Part shown: positions 16,801 to 26,533 of the stretch, piece by piece
Layout: each line of letters begins with the position of its first letter
How positions within the stretch are numbered: the first letter of the stretch is position 1
Assembly: GCA_029777335.1 (NCBI GenBank)
Contig: JAKOSN010000181.1
Coordinates: 1 to 64,000 of the forward strand
Length of the DNA stretch: 64,000 nucleotides
Direction: 5' to 3'
Source: Planctomycetota bacterium
Lineage (GTDB): Bacteria; Planctomycetota; Planctomycetia; Gemmatales; Gemmataceae
Made by a program: the position numbers and the translations under genes
Notes under the pieces: model-generated
Told to the model about the DNA's origin: nothing
The model's input: the letters and a program-made list of their open reading frames with translations, nothing else
Database searches by the model: none

Positions 16801-18293
16801 GCGAGAGCTTTCACGGGCGGCAAACCAGCCGGCGGAGTGCATTGTCCGTAGTGGTTCCAGCCCCAGCCGACCACCGTCCCATCGGATTTCAGCGCCAGGC
16901 TATGGCCGTTGCCGGCAGCGAGATCCACCACGTTGGTAAGCCCGGCGGGGACGTTGCATTGACCGTCACCGTTGGCTCCCCAGGCCACCACCGTGCCGTC
17001 GGATTTTAGCGCCAGGCCATGGTAATCCCCCGCGGCGATATCCACCACATGGTTCAAGCTCGGAGGAGGAGCTGGCGCGCCTGAACCCCAGGATACCACC
17101 CGGCCGTTGGCCCGCAGAGCCAGGCTGTACTGCGTGCCTGCCGCAATCTGCACGACATTCGTCAGACCAGGAGGGGGAAGGTTGTCTGCGCCCCAGACGA
17201 CGATGCTTCCGTCCGCCTTCAGCGCCAGGCTGTGGTAGCCGCCCGCAGCGATCGCCACCACGCCGGACAGACCAGCTGGGACAGTGCTCTGAGACGATCC
17301 GTTCCATCCCCAGGCGACCACGGTTCCGTCGGCCTTCAAGGCGAGGCTGTGATAATCACCTGCCGCAATGGCGACCACATTGGTGAGATCGGCGGGGACT
17401 ACGCTCTGGCCGGCATAGACCCAGGATCCCCAGCTTCCTGGAGCGTAGTTGGAACCCCAGGCGACCACCGTGCCATCGGACCTCAGAGCCAGGCTGTGAA
17501 ACTCACCCGCAGCGATCGCAACCACATTGGTCAAACCAGCAGGCGCAGTACACTGGCCAAAGCTGTTGTCCCCCCACCCCACCACCTGCGCCAGAATTCC
17601 TTCATACTCGGCGAGCAAGGGGACGGCGGGCAACGTGGCCTCGATCGAACCGGTGGTGTATTCCAGCAGCCAGTCTCCGCCCAGGCGATTGCTTCCTGTC
17701 GCGTTGATCGAGGCGGCGACATCCGCTCCAGTCACCGTGGCCAGGCGATTCACAAACGCTTCGCCCCCTTCGCCAGCGGCCACATCGCAGCCATAGAGGA
17801 GGAGATCGGCGCCGGGAGCAAGCGCCGCGCGGATTGTGTTCCATTCAAGAGCGTAATTATCTATATTCTCTCTGGTGAGCACAGTCTGTCCCAGCATCAC
17901 CTGGCCGGCAGCCCCGTGAGTGAACAGGTGAATGGTTGTTATCCCCTGCCGACCGGAGAGGACCTCGGCGATCTGGGCAACCCCCTCGGCCTGGCTGTCC
18001 AAGCGATGCACCTCGGTCGGCAATCCGGAGAGCATTCGCTCCAGACCCGGCACGGACGAATCGACGAAGAGAATCTCGGTTCCCTGTTGCGAGCAGAACC
18101 AGGACTCCCGAGCCACGGGCGTGAGTGCATCGCACATCCCCTGACCAAGCACGGTGCCGAGAAGCGGATCACTCGAAGGGGTGGTTCGTTCCTCCAGTAA
18201 TTCACAATGCAAGGGAAACCGTCGTTGCGAAGGTGGAGCCTGGGCAAGGCACCGGAGCGATGGAAAATGGGCACCAGCGCCGTAAGCTGACAT
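13806..18293 (-). CDS. Giant secreted mosaic: DUF4347, seven-bladed RCC1 propeller, PKD repeats, SdrD-B domain
   Basis: A 1495-residue protein. The N-terminus has no normal signal peptide but carries ELLEERTTPSSD near 31-42, a motif I associate with large planctomycete surface proteins. A DUF4347 region (about 73-230: EILFVDSSVPGLE, IHLFTHGAAGQVMLG, LLLYGCDVAAGE) is followed by seven RCC1-like blades (about 235-510), each with a form of V-x-A-I-A-A-G-x-x-H-S-L-A-L. A cadherin-like segment and about six PKD/Ig-like repeats (about 660-1230, each starting near GDEGQ/GREGEE) come next, then an SdrD-B domain (about 1320-1390, VFVDHNGNGMQEGDEPGVPG). The C-terminus has a weakly hydrophobic stretch then Arg-rich tail (WSWLAIGTLAGLW, ERNRNH), possibly an anchor. 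Likely a cell-surface or extracellular adhesin. Confidence 0.88.
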   Translation of the reverse strand: MSAYGAGAHFPSLRCLAQAPPSQRRFPLHCELLEERTTPSSDPLLGTVLGQGMCDALTPVARESWFCSQQGTEILFVDSSVPGLERMLSGLPTEVHRLDSQAEGVAQIAEVLSGRQGITTIHLFTHGAAGQVMLGQTVLTRENIDNYALEWNTIRAALAPGADLLLYGCDVAAGEGGEAFVNRLATVTGADVAASINATGSNRLGGDWLLEYTTGSIEATLPAVPLLAEYEGILAQVVGWGDNSFGQCTAPAGLTNVVAIAAGEFHSLALRSDGTVVAWGSNYAPGSWGSWVYAGQSVVPADLTNVVAIAAGDYHSLALKADGTVVAWGWNGSSQSTVPAGLSGVVAIAAGGYHSLALKADGSIVVWGADNLPPPGLTNVVQIAAGTQYSLALRANGRVVSWGSGAPAPPPSLNHVVDIAAGDYHGLALKSDGTVVAWGANGDGQCNVPAGLTNVVDLAAGNGHSLALKSDGTVVGWGWNHYGQCTPPAGLPPVKALAAGMGFTLVLVNAAPVLDPATHPIFAMLENPGDPPAVTVAEAIPDGAITDPDGPAVEALAVVGVDNSHGQWQYSLDSGATWLPFSLNTGMVDLTTTARLLGPDSLVRFVPNTDWSGDANLTFRAWDQDTGTLGGTADTTVHGGSTAFSDATALATAHVLDTEARTVQIVLPGEEVYEGQDVILASTVMGTWGAVSYEWAVYEVTTNNQVASGTEAQLYVFTSDGGRFRIELSAYDSLGLVGKDVVETTVVSVPPSAEIEGPDTGDEGQSAIFSAINAYEPGHSDLDFQWTVTGPGYDYTTGGNPLVFEPPDEGEYTITLMVTDVSEGDSSISTRQFTVNDVPPFLYTDILGSASEGDSLTFSAWTQDVCADYPMTYLWEVTKDGTTLLTHVETLDETTPSTLDFTPADAGVYQVTVLARDIHGVESEPQVNEVYVEGRLPEVWQEPPWPQEGREGEELTFAVNAVDPGGSPLMYIWEITDPDNSTQILSGSDPSLTFTPPDKGEYLLRLTVHDTGDEDQYEMVQSVWVEENPTRVSIVGPKEGDEGKELVFHAEAVEPGGSPLGYRWLVLGPSFFKVGYGADFAFTPPDDGSYNLCLRVRDRGDGDTGWDHVEIGVQNVAPVVVDLNISTPGPIGAPITLEAVASDVPADTITYHWEVYHEGSLYERRTGTDASSFTFTPAEGGLYSISLVVSDEDGGISTPPLWSSVFIPEEVVPIPGETTIPIVAPTTTTDPMEIAAAIALTSLPTTAVGAPVPGGITGGLFATGVPGPGVTGTETGLPAHALGVVTGSETLDLAGVVFVDHNGNGMQEGDEPGVPGVTVLVQGPVERTAVTDENGVYRFLGLVPGEYVLTRLESAPGKSAVTPIQMTEPGRVIPAGSETQRPTTLGHRATRNVHLVPGEKVEAVNFAVMPIEPVTPGPIEGKPPVRSTEPDHDTSEQGARVHPWTTNEAADAYFMETHEVGKLTLDQAAWSWLAIGTLAGLWERNRNHLERGSAA

Positions 18294-18811
18294 GGCTTGG
18301 CCCCCCGAAATGGGCCCCTCTTCCCTGATCGTTATTGAATCCTGGCTCCGTGGGAACGTTGCAAAGGAGATGATTGGATCAACGGCCCCTCACTCCTGGC
18401 AACGGACCTCTCCGGAGCAGGAACCGAGGCGATATGCGCATCACAAGCACATACCCCCACTTAACTAAGAGCAATTTCTATACCGATTCAAACTTATCGT
18501 GCAATCAATAATCAGCGTGGTTATCAAGCAAGTTATCTTTCTATAAAGTATTTGTGGAAAACAGGTTAGAAGATCTTTTCTCACAATAAAGGAGACAGAA
18601 GGGCGTTCGTATTCGCAGGGTCACGGGGAGATGTGCGGATGTGATACAACTTTCCAGCAGGTGTGAATAATGGATTCAGGGAAAACCCTTCAAGAAGGAA
18701 CAAGAAGGTTAAAGAGAAAGGGATCGCAAGGAACGCTCCTCTGAAGATTGAAGAATGTTTGCAATCCTCAGAGGAGCGCTGGGGGACGGGGTTTTTCGAG
18801 GATAAAAGCCC
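18294..18811. other. Intergenic region with AT-rich patch
   Basis: 518 bases between the giant gene and the small lipoprotein gene. The stretch 18460-18600 is markedly AT-rich against a GC-rich background. On the minus strand TTGCAC (18504-18499) and TATAGA (18482-18477), 16 bp apart, could be the giant gene's promoter. A hairpin near 18734-18778 is listed separately. No gene seen. Confidence 0.5.
18734..18778 (-). terminator. Hairpin downstream of the lipoprotein gene
   Basis: CGCTCCTCTGA-A-GATTG pairs with CAATC-C-TCAGAGGAGCG, a stem of about 16 bp with one mismatch around an 11-base loop. It begins 33 bases after the stop of the minus-strand lipoprotein gene and probably ends the DUF1559 operon. 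Confidence 0.6.
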
Positions 18812-19006
18812 TCAAGCCCCTTTGGGGCGTGGGGGAATTCGCGGTGGCGGTTTTTTGCCCTGTGGTTGATTCTTGGTGGGCGCTTCCGGCGGTTTAATCC
18901 CGCCGTGAGTTCGGTCACTTCCAGTTCCGCGGCTGCCGTCGCTACTACAGCCAATCAAGGAAAAAAGGGCAAAAAACGCCAGGGCGCGGAAAGCATGTCT
19001 CGCCAT
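18812..19006 (-). CDS. Small lipoprotein, proline-rich
   Basis: A 64-residue protein starting MARHAFRALAFFALFSLIGC, a signal with a good lipobox (L-I-G-C), then Ser-rich and Pro-rich sequence ending RIPPRPKGA. It lies 63 bp downstream of a DUF1559 gene on the same strand. Small lipoproteins follow DUF1559 genes often in planctomycetes, where they may help anchor the pseudopilin product (inference). Confidence 0.75.
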   Translation of the reverse strand: MARHAFRALAFFALFSLIGCSSDGSRGTGSDRTHGGIKPPEAPTKNQPQGKKPPPRIPPRPKGA

Positions 19007-19069
19007 CGCGGAGCCTTTCCCGTGCAGGATCTCGTGGGGGTCCTTTCAAGTGGGCGCCGGACCAGAGGG

Positions 19070-19954
<885 letters not shown>

Positions 19955-20891
19955 GAATCACCTCTTTCCCCAAGAGTGAGTGACCGCTCCACTGGTTCCG
20001 TTGCCCGGTGCATCCCCGCAGTCCTGCTGACGGGGCATTCTGCAAACTGCCCGGTTGTCCTCAGCTTGCCTCCCCACAGCACTGGTTTGGCGCGCACCAC
20101 GGACACACAGTTTGCGCGATTGCGCAACAGGTCTTCAAGCGGAGAGTGTGGAGTAGTAATGAAGATGTGTTCTCAAGAGGGCACGCGTGAATCAGGCAGG
20201 GCGATCATCCCCACCCCAGCAGCCACGCAGGCGCATCATGGGGTCAGCACAAGGGGATAATCGCTTCACCTGACCTTCTTGAGAAACACATTTCAGAAGA
20301 AAGTATCCAGAGAGTCTCCAATTAGCAATCTTTTTCAGAATACTTTCAGAAAGTTGCCTGAAGGATCATTCCAGCAACCGAGCGTGCGATTCCCACTCCC
20401 CAGCCCGTGTTCATCCCCAATCGTGTGAAAGGGTTGAGCGGTTTTTATGAGAGGCACTTCGAGTCTTTCACCTTCCCTGGGGGCGAAAGGTGTTCGCGGC
20501 TGCGCTTCCTTCAGAGGCCTCCAGCTTGGGCCCTTCAGTCATTTCTCTGCCCAGCAGGGGAGGAGACAGAATAATTAAACTTTAAAGATCGTTATTATCA
20601 TTATTAGGTGGTCCTTCGTTACTCATGAGAACTTTCCCCTTCTTCTCCGGCAAGAGAATGCTTTGCCCTACCTTTCCCTGGTTTTCTGAACACCGAGCAA
20701 ACCTGGAGTCTTCTGCAGAGCAGCTTTCCTTGATCGAAGGTCCACGGAAGCGAGTCGGGGGAGGGTTACGATGAGAAAGTCTTTTCAGAGATGCTGGAAA
20801 TGTGAGAAGTGATACGGTACAACTAGACAGCACACCGAATCTTCATGGGTGGGACTCGCGATCACGCCCAAATGGTAGGAAGGGGAGCCCG
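19955..20891. other. Long divergent intergenic region
   Basis: 937 bases between the DUF1559 gene (minus) and the protease gene (plus). It has small inverted repeats, such as GAAAGTAT near 20303 against ATACTTTC near 20340 and CACCTT/AAGGTG near 20470-20490, but no gene or RNA I can support. It must contain promoters for both sides. Confidence 0.5.
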
Positions 20892-22406
20892 ATGTGCCGC
20901 ACCATATGGGCCATTGCTTTTTTCGGGGTTGTGTTCTTTTCTGGGTATGGCTCGGCCCAGGAAGGGAAGGTGCCTCCCAGCCTGGCCGCCCTGGAAGAGG
21001 CGATGCAGGAGGCGATCCGCAAGGCAGAACCGGGAGTCGCGTGCGTCCTCGTTTCGCGCAATGAGGCCTATCGTCGTTTTCGCCCCGCTACTCCCTCTGC
21101 TCCCCCCGGACATCTGGGCGGTTTCGACGTGGCCAAGGCCCTCCACTCCATCCCTCGCAGCGACGAAAAACGGATCCAACGCATCCGTGATCTGGACCTG
21201 AGCGATCCCGATACTGTTCCGGAAGCCTACGGAAGTGGGATCGTCCTCGACACCCAGGGGCTGATCCTCACCTGTGCCCATGTCGTTCAGGGAGCCACCA
21301 AGATTTATGTCCGCTTGCCTGGCGGAAAAGGGAGCTATGCCGATATCCACGCCCTGGATCCGCGCAGCGACCTGGCGGTTCTGCGTCTGATCACTCGCCT
21401 TCCCGGGCTGAAGCCCATCCCAATGGGACGGGGAGGGAAACTCCGCAAGGGCCAGTTTGTCCTGACGTTAACCAACCCCTATGCGAGTGGATTTCGTGAT
21501 GGCAGCCCGGGCGCTTCCTGGGGCATCATCAGCAATCTGCGTCGTCGCATCCCTGGGGCAACCAATGAGATCGAACGGAATCAACTGACGCTGGCTCATT
21601 TTGGCACGCTGCTCCAGCTCGATACCCGGTTGAACACGGGGTGCAGTGGCGGAGCGGTTCTCAATCTTCAGGGAGAGCTGGTTGGGATAACGACCGCCCA
21701 GGCGGCCCTCACGGGGCTGGACATGCCAGGCGGATTCGCCCTCCCCCTGGATGGCGGGGTGCGCCGGATTGTGGAGGTGCTCAAGCGCGGCGAGGAGGTG
21801 GAATACGGGTTTGTTGGAGTCCAGTTTGACAACCTGGCGCGCACGGGAGTTCGGATTCGCACGGTGATCCCCGGCTCGCCTGCCAAGCAGGGCGGATTGC
21901 AGGACCTGGATTACATCCTTGCCATTAACGGAACCCGGGTCCAGACCACCGACGACGTGTTTCTTCTGGTCGGGATGGAACTGGCCGGGACCACCGTGGA
22001 AATCGAACGTGCGCGGACGCCCACCGGACCAAGTTCCAAGATCCACGTCACCCTGGCGAAGTTCTACGTGCCCCGCCCCTTTCTGGCGTCCAAATGTCCG
22101 CCCGCACGCGGAGGATTGCGGGTCGACTATGCCAGTATCCTCTATCAGCGCAATCGAGGCGAACGCTGGGGCACCTATGAGGGGATCCCAGCCGGTGTGG
22201 TGGTCCGCGAGGTGATCCCGAATAGCAACGCCGACAAGGCCCAGCTTCAACCGGACAAGGTGATCATCCGTGTGAATGGGCAGAAGGTCACCACCCCGCA
22301 AGAGTTCTACAACATCATGGCGAAGGCGAGCAGCACGGTCGAACTGACCTTGCTCAACGCCGATGGTGGCGAGGACACCGTGCGTTTGAAGCTGGACGAG
22401 CCATGA
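20892..22406 (+). CDS. Trypsin-like serine protease with PDZ domains (HtrA-like)
   Basis: A 504-residue exported protein: signal peptide MCRTIWAIAFFGVVFFSGYGSA, an about 80-residue linker, an S1C-type protease domain and two PDZ domains. The catalytic residues are visible: His in LTCAHVVQG (about 129), Asp in RSDLAVLRL (about 159) and Ser in GCSGGAVL (about 251); GCSGG replaces the usual GNSGG but keeps the serine. The first PDZ spans about 295-390 (FVGVQFDNLARTGVRI), the second about 430-500 (AGVVVREVIPNSNADKAQL). It probably handles damaged proteins in the periplasm. The next gene overlaps its stop by 4 bp (ATGA), so the two are translationally coupled. Confidence 0.92.
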   Translation: MCRTIWAIAFFGVVFFSGYGSAQEGKVPPSLAALEEAMQEAIRKAEPGVACVLVSRNEAYRRFRPATPSAPPGHLGGFDVAKALHSIPRSDEKRIQRIRDLDLSDPDTVPEAYGSGIVLDTQGLILTCAHVVQGATKIYVRLPGGKGSYADIHALDPRSDLAVLRLITRLPGLKPIPMGRGGKLRKGQFVLTLTNPYASGFRDGSPGASWGIISNLRRRIPGATNEIERNQLTLAHFGTLLQLDTRLNTGCSGGAVLNLQGELVGITTAQAALTGLDMPGGFALPLDGGVRRIVEVLKRGEEVEYGFVGVQFDNLARTGVRIRTVIPGSPAKQGGLQDLDYILAINGTRVQTTDDVFLLVGMELAGTTVEIERARTPTGPSSKIHVTLAKFYVPRPFLASKCPPARGGLRVDYASILYQRNRGERWGTYEGIPAGVVVREVIPNSNADKAQLQPDKVIIRVNGQKVTTPQEFYNIMAKASSTVELTLLNADGGEDTVRLKLDEP

Positions 22407-23230
22407 TGAAATACGCGATCTGTAATGAAACCTTCGAGGGGTGGGATCATCAGCGGGTTTGCGCGTGTGTCGCTGCCCTCGGCTATCAGGGACTGGAGCT
22501 GGCCCCGTTCACCCTGGCCCCGCGCATCAACGAGGTGAGTCGCGAGCAGCGGCGCGAACTGCGCAAGCAGGCCGAGGAACAGGGACTCACCATCCTGGGG
22601 CTCCACTGGTTGCTGGCCAAAACGGAAGGGTTCCACCTGACCAGCGATGATCCTCACGTCCGTGCGCGCACCGCCAGTTATCTCCGTGAGTTGGCGTGCT
22701 GCTGTCAGGATCTTGGCGGAACCATTCTTGTCCTTGGCTCTCCCGCGCAGCGTCGCATCCCTGCGGGGGCGACGCGAGTCCAGGCGGTGGATTACGCCGT
22801 CGATACGCTCGATCAGATTCTGCCCACTCTCAGCGAGTGCAAGGTGCGCCTTTGCGTGGAACCGCTTTCGCCCCGCGAGGCGGACTTTATCAACACCTGT
22901 GCCGAGGGGATGGAGATTGTTCGGCGTCTGAATCATCCCCAGATTGGTCTGCACCTCGATGTCAAGGCGATGTCCTCGGAAACAACCCCTGTTCCCGAGC
23001 TGATTCGCGCTTATGCTGCGCACACGGGGCACTTCCACGCCAACGATAGCAACATGCGCGGGCCCGGATTTGGGGAGGTCGATTTTGTCCCCATCTTCCA
23101 GGCGCTGCACGACTCCGGCTATACTGGCTGGGTCTCGGTGGAGGTCTTCGACTACAAGCCTGACCCGGAGACCATCGCCCGCGAGAGCTTGCGCTACATG
23201 AAGGAATGCGAGGCCAGGATCCAGGCGTGA
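22403..23230 (+). CDS. Sugar phosphate isomerase/epimerase-like TIM barrel
   Basis: A 275-residue protein of the xylose isomerase-like TIM-barrel family. It starts MMKYAICNETFEGWDHQRVCACVAALGYQGLELAPF and contains the metal-ligand region VEPLSPREADF, LHLDVKAM, and FHANDSN then GWVSVEVFDYKPDPE near the end. Such enzymes isomerise or epimerise sugars and inositols in the cytosol; the substrate is not deducible. Its start overlaps the stop of the protease gene, and a ceramidase-like gene follows 13 bp later, giving a three-gene operon. Confidence 0.9.
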   Translation: MMKYAICNETFEGWDHQRVCACVAALGYQGLELAPFTLAPRINEVSREQRRELRKQAEEQGLTILGLHWLLAKTEGFHLTSDDPHVRARTASYLRELACCCQDLGGTILVLGSPAQRRIPAGATRVQAVDYAVDTLDQILPTLSECKVRLCVEPLSPREADFINTCAEGMEIVRRLNHPQIGLHLDVKAMSSETTPVPELIRAYAAHTGHFHANDSNMRGPGFGEVDFVPIFQALHDSGYTGWVSVEVFDYKPDPETIARESLRYMKECEARIQA

Positions 23231-23243
23231 AGAGGATGAGGCG

Positions 23244-24695
23244 ATGAAACGCATCGGGTTGCCGGGGTGGCTGCTCATCGGGGTGCTTGGGGTGGGAGGC
23301 TACCGGGCCCAACACGGCGCTTCGCTCAGTGAGGCGGCCGATCCCACCGAGGCGAAGCTTGAAGTGGGGTTGGCGGAAGTCGAGATCACCCCGGATGTCA
23401 AGAAGAAGCCAGTGTACCTGGCCGGCTTTGGGCAAAATCGGAAAGCGACCGGGGTCCACGATCCGCTCCAGGCCCGCGCCGTTGTGCTGCGCCAGGGCTC
23501 CAGGAAGATCGCCCTGGTCTCGCTCGATGTGGTGGGCTTCTTTTATCCCAGCGTGGTGCGAGTCCGAGAGAAACTCCCCGCGTTTCATCACGTGGTCGTG
23601 TCCAGCACACACAATCACGAAGGGCCGGACACGCTTGGTCTATGGGGGCCGCGGCCCTTCACCAGCGGTGCTGATCCGGAGTACCTCCAGTTTCTCGAGT
23701 CCCAGATCGTCAAGGCGGTCGAACTGGCCGACCGGAGGTGCCAGCCCGCGACCGCTCGCATTGGCACCGTGAAAGCTCCGGAACTCCTCGTCGATAGTCG
23801 CAAACCCGAGGTCAAACACGACGAACTGGTGGTCCTGGAGTTTCTCAAAGAAGGCAAGCCAAGGGAGCGAATCGGCTTGCTCGTTCAGTGGAACTGCCAT
23901 CCGGAAACGCTCAGTTCGAGGAACACGGAGGTGAGCGCGGATTATGTGGGCGTTACGGTGAAGCACCTCCAGGATCGTTATCGCTGTCCGGTTGCCTATT
24001 TCACCGGGACAGTGGGGGGATTGATGACCACCCTCCATGTGCCCATCAAGGACGAGAAGGGAAAGGAGCTGCAGGATGGCACCTGGGAGAAAACGGAGCG
24101 TTATGGACATCTGCTGGGAGAGGCCGCCGAGCGTGCTCTCAGGTCGGCGCGCCCGCTGCGGATGACTCCCTTGCAAGCTCGCACCCGCATTGTGTACCTT
24201 CCGCTGGAAAACAAGTTGTATTTGATTGGCTGGCAACTCGGGGTTTTCAAACGGGAGGCGTTCACCTGGACTGGAAAACCCGAGAGTGCCGCTCCTCTCG
24301 ATCCAAAGGACAAAAGCAAGCCGCTTTGTCTTAAAAGCGAGGTCGGTTGGCTTCAGCTGGGCGAGCTGAGCATCGCCTGTATTCCAGGCGAAATCTATCC
24401 CGAGTTGGTGCTGGACAGGGTCCAGGACCCGGCGGATCCAGGCGCGGACTTTCCAAAAGCGCCTGTCGAACCGGCGCTCTACAAACAGATGCCCGGACCG
24501 CACCGGATGCTGCTGGGGTTGGCCAACGACGAGGTTGGCTACATCATTCCCAAACGGCAATGGGATGAGAAAGCGCCGTTCTGCTACGGGCTCAAAAAGG
24601 CGCAGTATGGCGAGGCAAATAGCATCGGCCCGGAGGCGGCTCCCATCCTGTGCGAGGCGTTCCGCTCTGTGTGCAAGGAAAAGGGAGCGCGCTGA
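23244..24695 (+). CDS. Neutral/alkaline ceramidase-like exported protein
   Basis: A 483-residue protein with a signal sequence (MKRIGLPGWLLIGVLGVGG). The mature part matches the N-terminal domain of neutral ceramidase: VGLAEVEITPDV at the start, LQARAVVLRQG, KIALVSLDVVGF, VVSSTHNHEGPDTLG (zinc-ligand histidines) and LLVQWNCHPETLS. Planctomycetes have many such proteins without proven ceramidase activity, so hydrolysis of an amide-linked lipid or sugar is only a possibility. It lies third in an operon with a protease and a TIM-barrel isomerase. Confidence 0.85.
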   Translation: MKRIGLPGWLLIGVLGVGGYRAQHGASLSEAADPTEAKLEVGLAEVEITPDVKKKPVYLAGFGQNRKATGVHDPLQARAVVLRQGSRKIALVSLDVVGFFYPSVVRVREKLPAFHHVVVSSTHNHEGPDTLGLWGPRPFTSGADPEYLQFLESQIVKAVELADRRCQPATARIGTVKAPELLVDSRKPEVKHDELVVLEFLKEGKPRERIGLLVQWNCHPETLSSRNTEVSADYVGVTVKHLQDRYRCPVAYFTGTVGGLMTTLHVPIKDEKGKELQDGTWEKTERYGHLLGEAAERALRSARPLRMTPLQARTRIVYLPLENKLYLIGWQLGVFKREAFTWTGKPESAAPLDPKDKSKPLCLKSEVGWLQLGELSIACIPGEIYPELVLDRVQDPADPGADFPKAPVEPALYKQMPGPHRMLLGLANDEVGYIIPKRQWDEKAPFCYGLKKAQYGEANSIGPEAAPILCEAFRSVCKEKGAR

Positions 24696-24711
24696 GGCGA
24701 CCGCCAACGGC

Positions 24712-25332
24712 TCAGCGGCGGATCAGAATCTCCATTCCGGCATCGCGAGCGGCGATCTGCATCGTTTCAGAGCCACGCCCAACGATTTGCCAGACAAAGC
24801 TGCGCGGCAGGGAGAGAGTCACCGATTGCTTCGCCGCGACCACGCGCGTTTCGCTCCCCACGCGCAGGGTCAACGGACTGGGGGTCAGATTCCAGAAGGC
24901 CACGGAGCAGCGCTCGGTCGCCACAGTCGCTTCCGAACGCGGGGCAACGGGATACTGATCATAATAGCGATCGCTAATACGCTGGGAAACACTGGTTCCT
25001 CCGGGCGGAGGGGGTGGTTCCGGGGTGGCAGAGGGAGGCGCCGAGGAAGGCGGGGCATAGGGCATCACGGGAGATGGCGCGACGGAAGGCGGAGCCGGGG
25101 GCGGGACCACCGGAACCGGGACAGGTGGCGCGCTGGGATAGACGGGAGCCGGCACCACGGGGTATGTCGGCACCACCATGGGATAGTAGGTCGGCGCCAC
25201 ATAAACCGGCACGGGATAATAGTAGGAACGCGTGACCGTTGCCGGGCGGCGAAAGAGGCCGAAGTTGGCCTGCGCGGGCCAGGAACTCAGCAGGCAGAAG
25301 GTGCACGTCAGGAGCAGCACTCGCTTCATCAT
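24712..25332 (-). CDS. Secreted proline/tyrosine-rich protein
   Basis: A 206-residue protein with a signal peptide (MMKRVLLLTCTFCLLSSWPAQA), a low-complexity stretch rich in Tyr, Pro and Val (about 38-110, for example YYYPVPVYVAPTYYP), a second Pro/Ser segment, and a compact C-terminal domain of about 80 residues (VATERCSVAFWNLTPSPLTLRVG then SLPRSFVWQIVGRGSETMQIA). The C-terminal part looks like a small beta-sandwich. GGAGAAG precedes the start. The function is unknown; a cell-envelope role is likely from composition. It is divergent from the PLP enzyme gene. Confidence 0.75.
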   Translation of the reverse strand: MMKRVLLLTCTFCLLSSWPAQANFGLFRRPATVTRSYYYPVPVYVAPTYYPMVVPTYPVVPAPVYPSAPPVPVPVVPPPAPPSVAPSPVMPYAPPSSAPPSATPEPPPPPGGTSVSQRISDRYYDQYPVAPRSEATVATERCSVAFWNLTPSPLTLRVGSETRVVAAKQSVTLSLPRSFVWQIVGRGSETMQIAARDAGMEILIRR

Positions 25333-25463
25333 ATCTTCTCCGCTGCAACAGGAACCAGGCTGGTATTGTTATAGGGAAAAGCCGGGTGGGTGGGGCCTTG
25401 CCCTGCAGAGCACTCGGGGCTACCATGCGCGTATCTATCCACGTTCTCAGCGGCGAGGATCTC

Positions 25464-26501
25464 ATGAGCAAGTGGCACCTGTCTCCCGACGAACTGCGCC
25501 GGGCCGCTTCTCACCTGCCACGCGTTGATCTCGCGCATCTCCCCACTCCGCTGGAGGAAGTTCCTCGGTTCGCCGACTTCCTCGATGGGGGAGTGCGCAT
25601 CTTCGTCAAGCGCGATGATTGTACCGGGACTCTCTTTGGCGGAAATAAAACACGCCACAACGAGTTCATCCTGGGCGAGGTCCTCCGTCGGGATTGTGAT
25701 TGTGTCGTCTGGGGGGCGGGTATTCAATCGAATAACTGTCGGCAGACGGCGGCCGCCTGTGCCCATCTGGGGCTGGATTGCTATCTGTGCCTGTGTCCCA
25801 CGGGCCATGGTACCGAGGTGCAGGGGAATCTTCTGCTCGATTACCTGGTCGGAGCCCATGTGGAGATTGTCAACGCGCGTCTTGGCCCCGAGTTGGAACT
25901 GTTACTGCATGAACGAGGCGAACGATTGCGTGCCGAGGGCCGTCGCCCGTTCGTCTGGAACAAACGTGAGATCCGCCCTCTCGGGGCAATCAGCTATGCG
26001 CTCTGCCTGGCGGAGATCATCGAGCAAATGCGGCGACGGGAACTGGAACCTGATGCGATCTACGTCGCCACCACCGGGACCACCGCCGCCGGGTTAATTC
26101 TTGGCAAGGCGGTGCTGGGGCTCTCGGCGCACATTCGCGCCGTCTATCCTCTGCGCTGGGGATGGGATGTGCGCGCCGATCTCGCCGACGTTGCCAACGA
26201 GGCGGCTGCCCTCCTGCGTCTGCCGCATCGGTTCACGCCCCAGGAGGTTGATGCCACCGAGGCGTTTGTCGGTCCGGGATATGGCGTTCTCACCGAGCAG
26301 GCGCGGGAGGCATTCCGCCTCATGGCCACCTACGAAGGGATTCTCCTGGATCCGGTTTACACTGCCAAGGCTCTGGCAGCGCTGATCGATGATGTGCGCC
26401 AACATCATCGAAAACCAGGCAGCAACCTGGTTTTCATTCACACAGGGGGACAGCCTGCCGTCTTTGCCTATCGCGAAGATCTGTGGCCCGTTCGCTCCTG
26501 A
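25464..26501 (+). CDS. PLP-dependent D-cysteine desulfhydrase / ACC deaminase family enzyme
   Basis: A 345-residue cytosolic enzyme of the fold-type II PLP family. The start MSKWHLSPDELRRA has GGCGAGG upstream; an earlier in-frame start at 25239 is improbable. LPTPLEEVPRFA is the family opening, FVKRDDCTGTLFGGNKTRHNE carries the PLP lysine (K62) and SNNCRQTAAACAHLGL the phosphate-loop region; TTGTTAAGLILGKAVLGL binds the cofactor phosphate. Relatives split D-cysteine to pyruvate, sulfide and ammonia or open the aminocyclopropane ring; which substrate applies here is open. Confidence 0.9.
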   Translation: MSKWHLSPDELRRAASHLPRVDLAHLPTPLEEVPRFADFLDGGVRIFVKRDDCTGTLFGGNKTRHNEFILGEVLRRDCDCVVWGAGIQSNNCRQTAAACAHLGLDCYLCLCPTGHGTEVQGNLLLDYLVGAHVEIVNARLGPELELLLHERGERLRAEGRRPFVWNKREIRPLGAISYALCLAEIIEQMRRRELEPDAIYVATTGTTAAGLILGKAVLGLSAHIRAVYPLRWGWDVRADLADVANEAAALLRLPHRFTPQEVDATEAFVGPGYGVLTEQAREAFRLMATYEGILLDPVYTAKALAALIDDVRQHHRKPGSNLVFIHTGGQPAVFAYREDLWPVRS

Positions 26502-26533
26502 CTCCCTTTCTTTTCCGATCCGGTGAGTGCTTC

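Noticed and set aside
13830-17009. A 1059-codon open frame on the plus strand
   Set aside because: It is antisense to the giant mosaic gene, has His/Arg/Gly-rich composition typical of a shadow frame and shows no domain.
20582-20626. A 14-residue minus-strand peptide (MSNEGPPNNDNNDL)
   Set aside because: It has a passable ribosome binding site but is too short and isolated to support as a gene; no remnant of a longer frame follows.
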